Shown here piece after piece: positions 57,980-64,000 of a stretch of DNA of 64,000 nucleotides. The notes under the pieces are model-generated. The model saw only the letters and a list, made by a program, of their open reading frames with translations. It was not told the origin of the DNA and did no database searches. Where the stretch lies: the NCBI GenBank assembly GCA_905372305.1, contig CAJPOP010000001.1, forward strand, positions 1 to 64,000, in the 5' to 3' direction. This stretch comes from Candidatus Saccharimonadota bacterium (GTDB lineage: Bacteria > Patescibacteriota > Saccharimonadia > Saccharimonadales > Saccharimonadaceae). A program made the translations under genes and the position numbers. Position 1 is the stretch's first letter. Every line of letters begins with the position of its first letter.

Positions 57980-58654
57980 ATGAGAATTTTACTAGTAGAA
58001 GATGACGTGGCGATCGCCCAGTCGCTGAAGGAAGGCTTGGAAGACGAAGCCTATGCAGTTGACGTGGCTCATGACGGCGATGAGGGGTATCGAACGGCGA
58101 CGGCGGACGACTATGATGTAATTATTCTTGATGTGATGCTGCCGGAAATGAATGGCTATGAAGTGTGTCGGGCGCTGCGTCAAGACGGTAATCAGACGCC
58201 AATTTTGATGTTGACGGCACGTGATGCCGAGCGGGATATTGTCGAAGGTCTGGATATGGGTGCTGATGATTATTTGGCAAAGCCGTTTAGTTTTGAGGTG
58301 TTGTTGGCGCGTCTGCGGGCGTTGCTGCGTCGTCCAAATGAAAAGCTGGAAGAAGTCTTGCGGGTTGGTGATTTGACACTTGATCCGAGTTTGAAAAAAG
58401 TGATGCGGGCGAATCAGGAAATTAACCTGACCGCTAAAGAATATGGCGTTTTGGAATATTTGATGCGTAACGCTGGTAAGGTTTTATCCAAAGAGCAAAT
58501 CATCTCGCACGTGTGGGATTTTGATGCCGATGTGCTGCCGAACAACGTTGAACTGTTCATCATGTTCTTGCGCCGCAAAATCGACAAACCATTTGACTCA
58601 AAATTGATTCACACCGTCCCAGGATTTGGCTACAAACTGGAGGATAAATCATGA
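57980..58654 (+). CDS. OmpR-family response regulator
   Basis: 224 residues. A receiver domain has acidic ED at 7-9, phospho-Asp D51 in DVIILDVMLPEMNG and the conserved Lys in DDYLAKPF. A winged-helix DNA-binding domain follows (LTAKEYGVLEYLMRNAGKVL, then IHTVPGFGYKLE). It is likely phosphorylated by the adjacent kinase and may bind its own promoter and two others nearby. The stop overlaps the kinase start (ATGA). Confidence 0.92.
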   Translation: MRILLVEDDVAIAQSLKEGLEDEAYAVDVAHDGDEGYRTATADDYDVIILDVMLPEMNGYEVCRALRQDGNQTPILMLTARDAERDIVEGLDMGADDYLAKPFSFEVLLARLRALLRRPNEKLEEVLRVGDLTLDPSLKKVMRANQEINLTAKEYGVLEYLMRNAGKVLSKEQIISHVWDFDADVLPNNVELFIMFLRRKIDKPFDSKLIHTVPGFGYKLEDKS

Positions 58655-59619
58655 AACAGCAACGCGTCAGGCGCTTGGCGCTGAGTTATCTGGCGGTGAT
58701 CATGACGTTGTCACTGGTGTTTAGTGTGATTATTTATGCTATCACTTCTGTACAATTAGATCGTCCGTTGCCGCCAGGTGAAAACAATCAGCAGCCGCTA
58801 GAGCTTATTGAGCGTCAGTTTAGTCGCCGCCTGGAGCAGCGCAACAGCGAGACGCGCGGGTCGGTCATCGTGTCATTGGCGGCACTGAACGGGGTGATGC
58901 TACTGGTTGGCTATTGGCTGAGTTTGTTGTTGGCACGGCGGACCTTGGTGCCGATCGAGCGGGCGATGCAGGCGCAGGTGCAGTTTGTGTCGGATGCCAG
59001 CCATGAGCTACGGACGCCACTGACGGCGTTGATGACCACTAACGAAGTGGCGCTACGCAAAAAAACGCTGGATGAGAAAAAGGTGAGGGTAGTTTTCCAG
59101 CGTAACATTGACGAGGTTGAAAAATTGCGCGAGCTGACGGACAATTTGTTGCAACTTACCCAGGTCGATAATCAGCAGATTGAGAAACAGGCTATCGACA
59201 TGGCGGAACTTATCCGCGACACAGTTGATCGCTATCAGCCGGTGGCTGACAAAAAACAAGTGGCGCTGGATATACAAGTGCTGCCAGTAACTCATATGGT
59301 AGCGGTCACGGCGGTTGCGCAAATTCTGGGTACGCTAGTTGATAACGCCATCAAATATTCACCATCGGGTAGCACGGTAGTAATTCGGCTGGACGGGCAG
59401 ACTCTCTCAGTCGTCGACCAAGGCATTGGCATTGCCAAACAAAACCAGGCAAAAATTTTCAATCGATTTTACCGTAGCGATGAAGCGCGTACGCGTGGGC
59501 ACGGTTCGGGCTATGGACTCGGGCTGGCTATCGCCAAGGCGGTGGCTGACAAAAACGGTTATCAATTGAGCGTTAAAAGCGAAGCGGGTCAGGGCTCTAC
59601 CTTCAGCTTGCATTTCTGA
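58651..59619 (+). CDS. Sensor histidine kinase
   Basis: 322 residues. Two membrane helices (~8-32 and ~70-95) frame a short extracytoplasmic loop. The H box is FVSDASHELRTPLTAL with H118. ATPase motifs are LVDNAIKYSPSGS (N), VVDQGIGIA (G1) and GSGYGLGLAIAKAVAD (G2). It would phosphorylate the upstream regulator in response to an envelope signal. Confidence 0.92.
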   Translation: MKQQRVRRLALSYLAVIMTLSLVFSVIIYAITSVQLDRPLPPGENNQQPLELIERQFSRRLEQRNSETRGSVIVSLAALNGVMLLVGYWLSLLLARRTLVPIERAMQAQVQFVSDASHELRTPLTALMTTNEVALRKKTLDEKKVRVVFQRNIDEVEKLRELTDNLLQLTQVDNQQIEKQAIDMAELIRDTVDRYQPVADKKQVALDIQVLPVTHMVAVTAVAQILGTLVDNAIKYSPSGSTVVIRLDGQTLSVVDQGIGIAKQNQAKIFNRFYRSDEARTRGHGSGYGLGLAIAKAVADKNGYQLSVKSEAGQGSTFSLHF

Positions 59620-59739
59620 AGGCTGGTTGGTTGAGACTACTTACAATTAAAGAAAGTTACGTTTTGATCTGGTGGTGTAAACGTCCACTATGCGATATAC
59701 TGAAACCATAGCAAATAATGACTATGAAAAGGAGTCGTT

Positions 59740-60645
59740 ATGAGTGATACTTCACCGCTGATGTTACATGGACTTACCAAGCGCTTTGGTCATAAATTGG
59801 CAGTCAACAATGTGTCGCTGGAGCTGCATGAGGGCGAGGTGTTTGGTTTTCTGGGACCGAACGGCGCGGGTAAAAGTACAACGATTCGGTCGGTGATGGA
59901 TTTCTTGAGGCCGACGGATGGCTGGGTAGAGTTACTGGGCGGACGGAATTCTAAGGAACGAACGGCGCTTCATGATCAGGTTGGGTATCTGGCGGGTGAC
60001 ATTGCGCTGTATGAAACTATGACTGGCCGGAAATTGCTGAAGTTTTTGGCGCGGACAGGTCGAAAGGTTGATTGGCGATATGTTGATGAGTTGGCTGAGC
60101 GTTTTGAGGCGGTGCTAGATCGACCAATTCGCCAGCTTTCCAAGGGTAATCGCCAGAAAATTGGCCTGATTCAGGCCTTTATGCACCGCCCGAAATTGCT
60201 AATTTTGGACGAGCCGACTAGCGGGCTTGATCCGCTGATGAAGCAGGTTTTTTACGATTTGGTGCGCGAAGTTTCCGAGCAAGGCGCCACGGTATTTGTT
60301 AGCAGTCACGACCTGGCTGAAGTGCAAAAAATTTGCCACCGCGCTGGCTTTATTCGCGATGGAAAATTGATTGCCATTGAACCTATCGCGACCATGAAAC
60401 ATCTGGCGACACACCGCTACATTGTGACCTTTGCTAAAAAACCGTCTCTGGCGGCAGCTAAAAAATTACCATCCATCACCGACGTTCAACGTCGCGACGA
60501 CGAATACGAATTCACTGTCAAAGGCGACGCAGCGGATTTTGTCTCGTTCATCGCCGAATATAAACCAAAACTATTGCGCGAATCAGAGTTAGAGCTAGAA
60601 GAATTATTTATGCGGTATTATGAAGGCGAGGAGGCAAAGCGATGA
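59740..60645 (+). CDS. ABC-2 exporter ATPase
   Basis: 301 residues: Walker A GPNGAGKSTT, signature QLSKGNRQKIGLIQ, Walker B LLILDEPTSGLDP, H-loop in VFVSSHDL. It matches drug or lipid ABC-2 ATPases. AAAAGGAG precedes the ATG at 59740, and a TATACT (59696-59701) lies upstream. It overlaps the permease gene by 4 bp. Next to a two-component system, it may export a toxic compound, but its permease is frameshifted. Confidence 0.9.
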   Translation: MSDTSPLMLHGLTKRFGHKLAVNNVSLELHEGEVFGFLGPNGAGKSTTIRSVMDFLRPTDGWVELLGGRNSKERTALHDQVGYLAGDIALYETMTGRKLLKFLARTGRKVDWRYVDELAERFEAVLDRPIRQLSKGNRQKIGLIQAFMHRPKLLILDEPTSGLDPLMKQVFYDLVREVSEQGATVFVSSHDLAEVQKICHRAGFIRDGKLIAIEPIATMKHLATHRYIVTFAKKPSLAAAKKLPSITDVQRRDDEYEFTVKGDAADFVSFIAEYKPKLLRESELELEELFMRYYEGEEAKR

Positions 60646-61420
60646 TGTGGCAGACGGTGCGGCAAAATTACAAACTGCCGCTGTTTTTGGGTATTGGCAT
60701 TAGCGTTGTGGCGGTGTTGTTTTCGGCGCTTTCAATAAATTTAGCGATCAACTAAGTCCGTTCGTCAGCATGATGCCGGCTGGTATGAAGGCGGTGGTTG
60801 GCGATTTGGCGATTGGCACCACACCAGAAGGTTGGCTGAGCATTGAGCTGTTTCCGCTGGTGGCGATGGTCGGCGTGGTGATTACGGCGATTATTTTGGG
60901 TGCTGGGGTAGTTGGTCGGGAAGAAGATTCGGGAACGCTGGAGTTGCTGCTCGCTAGTCGGCGGACTCGCGTGATGATAGTGCTACAAAAATATGCGGCG
61001 ATGGCGGGGTTATTGGTGATTCCTCCGATGTTGTTGTGTATGACCATTGCACTCATCGGTCCGCTGTTTGATTTTCATCCAAACCTCACGCACGTTGCCG
61101 GGGCTTGTGTGAGTTTGTGGTTTTTGGGGCTTAGTTTTGGTAGTATCACATTTGTCACTCAGGCAGTGACAGGCAAGCGCGGGCTGGCTGTCGGTGCTGG
61201 TAGTCTAATTTTTCTAGCAATGTACGCCCTGTCGATTACCGCCAAGCTGATCGAAAGCTGGAAAGATTACGATGTTTGGTCGCTCATCCATTACTACAAC
61301 ATCCCAGGTACTTTGATGGACGGATTGGACTTAGGAAAATTGGTCGTTTTAGTTTGTGTGAGTTTGGTGGCACTCGGCGTGGCAGTGGTCGGATTTTATC
61401 GGCGAGACACGGGAGTGTGA
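60642..61420 (+). pseudogene. ABC-2 permease with single-base frameshift
   Basis: A coherent 6-helix permease is split between two frames. The first reads MMWQTVRQNYKLPLFLGIGI to a stop at 60753-60755. The second, already open from about 60731, reads NKFSDQLSPFVSMMPAGMK and continues to 61420. Adding one base to the T run near 60730-60732 joins them as VLFSALFNKFSDQLSPF. Downstream the sequence looks undamaged, so this is either a very recent mutation or a sequencing error. Confidence 0.8.
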
Positions 61421-61499
61421 TACAGAAACTGTCGTTATATGACCTGGCATAGGTCTGCCTGATTATATCGCGCCAATAGAGTAGGTATATTTTAAATGT

Positions 61500-61505
61500 T
61501 ATAAT
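61500..61505 (+). promoter_or_regulatory. -10 box, leaderless promoter of the APH-like gene
   Basis: TATAAT with 6 nt to the ATG at 61512, predicting initiation exactly at the A of the start codon. Confidence 0.5.
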
Positions 61506-61511
61506 TCCCAT

Positions 61512-62522
61512 ATGGAAACCCTATCCAGCCATAACAAACTATTAACCGACAGCGCCCTGCAATGTGCGGTAGTGAAACTCGGTGTTGACTCTTCCGACCT
61601 GCGAGTTACGCCGGTGAGCGGCGGTTTTTCGCGCAATCGCCGCGCCTTGGTGTCGGCGGGCGATAAGACGATTTTTGTCAAAGAGGTTGATGTTGATTTA
61701 CTGCCTGATGATGGCGAGACTGAATTAGCTTGGTTGAAAAAAGATTATGAAGTGATGCGGATGTTGCAGAAAGTTCATCCGCAATACGTGGCTGATCAGA
61801 TTACGCTCAGTGATGATGGGCATGTGCTGATGACCAGTAGTTATGCATCAGCCGACGGTTGGTTGTGGCGGCCGCCGGCGGAAAAATCTGTAGCCAAGCG
61901 ATATATCTCAGCGGTGGTAACAGTAACTCGCGAGTTGGAACAAACAGAGCTGCCACACGCGGTGATTGAGGAGCTGCAGCTACAACCATTTGCAGCGGCG
62001 GTACTCGGCTTGGATGACGGCATTGACCAGGTCATTGCCGATGCTGATATTCGCCGGCAACTGATCGATAATTACCGGACACTATTACCAGAACAATCAG
62101 AAGTCAACCAGCGGCGCTGCCAAAAGATGATTGATTTACTGGGCGAGAGCGATAACTTAGTTGATATTTCGGTACGTGCTAAACAATTCGCCAAACAACC
62201 AGAAAATTGTTTTGATCACAGTGATGTTCGCAGTGATAACTTGGCATTTCATCCGCAAACTGGTCAGTTGAAATTGGTTGATTGGAACTGGGCTTCCTAT
62301 GCGCCTCGGGGGTCTGGGGCGACGGAGTTTTTAATCGACATGGCGCGGCACGGTCAGGACGTAACGCCGTGGCTAGACGAGCTCAATGCGGAGATGTTAG
62401 CGGCATTTGTTGGCTTTTATCTTATCCGCAGTCTCAAACCGCCGCTCCAGCCAGGTGATAATCTTCGCCAAATGCAGGCGCTGTCAGCGGCCACCGCTTA
62501 TGATTTACTGGAGCGCACATGA
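61512..62522 (+). CDS. APH-like phosphotransferase
   Basis: 336 residues. The Brenner-type motif is FDHSDVRSDNLAFHP (catalytic Asp and metal-binding Asn) and the following LVDWNWAS matches the DxD loop of aminoglycoside/choline kinase-like enzymes. It phosphorylates a small hydroxylated molecule; resistance function is not implied. The stop overlaps the P-loop kinase start (ATGA). Confidence 0.8.
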   Translation: METLSSHNKLLTDSALQCAVVKLGVDSSDLRVTPVSGGFSRNRRALVSAGDKTIFVKEVDVDLLPDDGETELAWLKKDYEVMRMLQKVHPQYVADQITLSDDGHVLMTSSYASADGWLWRPPAEKSVAKRYISAVVTVTRELEQTELPHAVIEELQLQPFAAAVLGLDDGIDQVIADADIRRQLIDNYRTLLPEQSEVNQRRCQKMIDLLGESDNLVDISVRAKQFAKQPENCFDHSDVRSDNLAFHPQTGQLKLVDWNWASYAPRGSGATEFLIDMARHGQDVTPWLDELNAEMLAAFVGFYLIRSLKPPLQPGDNLRQMQALSAATAYDLLERT

Positions 62523-63052
62523 CGACCCCACTTATAATTCTCCGCGGTAATTCTGGCTGCGGTAAAACCAGCACGGCGCGCCTACTCCAGTGTCAACTAG
62601 GCTACGGCACGATGCTGGTATCGCAGGATATGGTGCGGCGGGAGATGCTTCGCGTGAAAGACAATGAAAGCAACCCAGCGATTCAGCTGATTTATGATCT
62701 ATGTATGTACGGCAATAAAGTTGGTTATACGGTGATTTTGGAAGGTATTTTGAGCAATAAAAAATACGGAGCGATGCTGCACCAGCTGCTGAATGATTTT
62801 CAGGGCGAAAAACTGATTTATTATTTTGATGTATCGTTTGAGGAAACGGTGCGCCGCCACGCTACCAAGCCAAATGCTCATGAATTTGGCGAATCGGAGA
62901 TGCGCCAGTGGTGGAAAGATCAAGATGTTTTGGGTGTGCCGGGCGAGCGGCGAATTGGCGAGAAGCTAGCTCAGGCAGAAATTGTTGATATGATTTACCG
63001 CGACGTTTTGGCGTTATCAGAGGGAGCAAATACTTCCGCCTCTCATATGTAA
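62519..63052 (+). CDS. P-loop small-molecule kinase, zeta-toxin-like fold
   Basis: 177 residues with Walker A LRGNSGCGKTSTAR, QDMVRREMLRVKDN and a Walker-B-like ILEGILSNKKYG. EETVRRHATKPNAH and EMRQWWKDQD are kinase lid-like. It resembles AAA_33/zeta-toxin/uridine-kinase-like proteins. Overlap with the APH-like gene suggests both act on the same metabolite or signal; no antitoxin is visible, so toxin activity is not supported. Confidence 0.7.
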   Translation: MTTPLIILRGNSGCGKTSTARLLQCQLGYGTMLVSQDMVRREMLRVKDNESNPAIQLIYDLCMYGNKVGYTVILEGILSNKKYGAMLHQLLNDFQGEKLIYYFDVSFEETVRRHATKPNAHEFGESEMRQWWKDQDVLGVPGERRIGEKLAQAEIVDMIYRDVLALSEGANTSASHM

Positions 63053-63071
63053 ATAATACAATGTATTTTCG

Positions 63072-63101
63072 TTGACAAACGCTATATATCGCGTGTATAT
63101 T
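63072..63101 (+). promoter_or_regulatory. nrdD promoter
   Basis: TTGACA (63072-63077), an 18-bp spacer ending in TG and TATATT (63096-63101). The first NrdR box fills the spacer, so repressor binding would block polymerase. Confidence 0.6.
63079..63094. promoter_or_regulatory. NrdR box 1
   Basis: ACGCTATATATCGCGT fits the NrdR box pattern (acACTATATATAGTGT-like) with a central TATATAT and GC-rich flanks. It is followed 16 bp later by a second box, giving three helical turns centre to centre. Confidence 0.65.
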
Positions 63102-63110
63102 CTATATTAA

Positions 63111-63126
63111 GCACTACATATGGTGT
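63111..63126. promoter_or_regulatory. NrdR box 2
   Basis: GCACTACATATGGTGT matches 13 of 16 positions of the consensus ACACTATATATAGTGT. It is 32 bp from the first box, the spacing typical of paired NrdR sites. Confidence 0.65.
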
Positions 63127-63158
63127 TTTAGAAAATAAATAACGTTTTTTGCAACACA

Positions 63159-63181
63159 AGCCCCTCGGGGAGGTTGGGGCT
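63159..63181 (+). other. 5'-leader hairpin of nrdD
   Basis: AGCCCC (63159-63164) pairs with GGGGCT (63176-63181). There is no U-run after it, so it is not a simple terminator; it may stabilise the mRNA or take part in folding of the ~100-nt leader. Confidence 0.35.
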
Positions 63182-63210
63182 GGTTTGCTATTGCCATAAT
63201 AAGGAGGGGT

Positions 63211-64000
63211 ATGTACAAATCAATCAAAAAACGCGATGGTCGGACTGTTAAATTTGACCGTAAAAAAATTGAGAAAGCCATCGAGAAGGCGGGTTTGGAG
63301 ACTGGCGAATTTGATACCAAACAGGCCGTCAAGCTGACCGACAAGGTGCTGGCGGTACTGGAAACCCGCAATCAAAAACGTTTGCCGGGCGTCGAAGATA
63401 TCCAGGATGTCGTCGAGGATATTTTGATTGATTCCAAGTTCAAGAAAACTGCCAAGGCCTACATCATTTACCGCGACCAGCATAAAAAACTGCGTGAAAT
63501 TACGTCCAATGCGCACGTTGATTTGATTGATAAATACGTCAATAATCTAGACTGGAAAGTCAAAGAAAATTCCAACATGGGTTATAGTTTGCAGGGACTG
63601 AATAATTACGTTTCGGCGGAAATTACCAAGACCTACTGGCTGGATAAAATCTATTCGCCGAAAATCGGCCGGGCGCATAAAGAGGGTGATTTGCATATTC
63701 ACGACCTCAATTTGCTGAGCGTTTACTGTGTTGGCTGGGATCTGATGGATTTGCTGCGTCAAGGCTTCACTGGCGTTAAAAACAAAGTTGCTTCCAAGCC
63801 AGCCAAGCATTTCCGCTCAGCTCTTGGACAAGTGGTCAATTTCTTCTACACTTTGCAGGGCGAAGCGGCTGGCGCCCAGGCGTTCTCTGACTTTGATACT
63901 CTCTTGGCGCCGTTCATTCGCGCTGACAAGCTGAGTTATGATGAGGTCAAGCAAGCGCTGCAAGAATTTGTCTTTAATGTCAATGTGCCAACTAGGGTTG
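63211..64000 (+). CDS. nrdD: Anaerobic ribonucleoside-triphosphate reductase, 3'-truncated by window edge
   Basis: 263 residues are visible. An ATP-cone lies at ~1-95 (MYKSIKKRDGRTVKFDRKKI, then VEDIQDVVEDILIDSKF). The start of the NrdD fold follows: EGDLHIHDLNLLSVYCVGWD and LGQVVNFFYTLQGEAAGAQA. The catalytic glycyl-radical C-terminus is beyond the window. AAGGAGG lies ~3 nt before the ATG. It makes deoxyribonucleotides without oxygen; paired NrdR boxes control it. Confidence 0.93.
   Translation, partial: MYKSIKKRDGRTVKFDRKKIEKAIEKAGLETGEFDTKQAVKLTDKVLAVLETRNQKRLPGVEDIQDVVEDILIDSKFKKTAKAYIIYRDQHKKLREITSNAHVDLIDKYVNNLDWKVKENSNMGYSLQGLNNYVSAEITKTYWLDKIYSPKIGRAHKEGDLHIHDLNLLSVYCVGWDLMDLLRQGFTGVKNKVASKPAKHFRSALGQVVNFFYTLQGEAAGAQAFSDFDTLLAPFIRADKLSYDEVKQALQEFVFNVNVPTRV

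Noticed and set aside
59641..59662. A further copy of the 11-bp direct-repeat operator before the ABC ATPase gene
   Set aside because: TTACAA, TTAAAG and TTACGT occur but with wrong spacing and no -10 box 10 nt downstream.
62519..63052. Possible toxin-antitoxin pair from the zeta-toxin-like kinase
   Set aside because: No small antitoxin gene is adjacent; the partner is an APH-like enzyme, so metabolic kinase is more likely.
63127..63210. Leader peptide or riboswitch upstream of nrdD
   Set aside because: The only ATG ORF there is three codons long and no known riboswitch core was recognised; only a simple hairpin is supported.
1..64000. CRISPR array, insertion sequence or rRNA operon
   Set aside because: No regularly spaced repeats, no transposase-like protein and no rRNA sequence were seen; only gene remnants mark past rearrangement.

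Overview
The window looks like a chromosomal segment of a Candidatus Saccharibacteria (TM7) or closely related CPR bacterium. This rests on standard-code genes, a replication-origin neighbourhood (dnaN, dnaA, rpmH, rnpA, yidC, jag), a type IV secretion/pilus-like cluster fused to cell-wall hydrolases, a large surface-glycan region, an anaerobic ribonucleotide reductase, and no biosynthetic pathway genes for amino acids or cofactors. Taxonomy is inferred from gene content; no marker search was possible.

Layout. 1-14.9 kb: one co-directional cluster with two VirB6/TrbL-like membrane proteins, PrgI, a TraC/VirB4-like N-terminal-domain protein, the VirB4 ATPase, a 1025-aa protein ending in a VanY-type peptidase, a secreted protein with three hydrolase domains (lysozyme, SGNH, NlpC/P60-like), and three single-pass membrane proteins. 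14.9-19.8 kb: origin region with four copies of TTTTCCACA-type DnaA boxes between dnaA and rpmH. 19.8-48.0 kb: surface polysaccharide locus with GtrA/GtrB-like flippase and transferase pairs, a Wzm/Wzt-type ABC exporter, many GT2 and GT4 transferases, dTDP-rhamnose genes (rfbA, and rfbB-nudix-rfbC-rfbD), a five-gene sugar-modification operon, a polyprenyl-phosphate sugar transferase, an O-antigen-polymerase-like protein, and two decayed gene zones (36.7-37.3 and 38.2-39.5 kb). 48.0-50.4 kb: LexA-like DNA-binding protein, tRNA-Asn, a queuosine-precursor transporter and an orphan gene. 50.4-64 kb: a GT2-GT39 fusion, small regulators, a TetR/flavin-reductase pair, DUF1697 and HAD proteins, an MccF-like S66 peptidase, a two-component system, an ABC exporter with a broken permease, an APH-like kinase and P-loop kinase pair, and nrdD.

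Three regulatory signals stand out. (1) The MccF-like gene is preceded by a 14-codon leader peptide with five histidines and by two mutually exclusive hairpins, the layout of a ribosome-mediated histidine attenuator. (2) A 19-bp direct-repeat element sits exactly 10 nt before the -10 box of three transcription units (GT fusion, small winged-helix regulator, OmpR-type response regulator), suggesting a self-regulated envelope regulon. (3) About sixteen genes have a TATAAT-like box placed so that transcription should begin at or within a few bases of the start codon, so leaderless or near-leaderless mRNAs appear common here.

Together the genes describe a small cell that invests in its envelope: secretion or pilus machinery with wall-cutting enzymes for contact with another cell, a variable and partly decayed glycan coat, and stress sensing, with dependence on imported building blocks.
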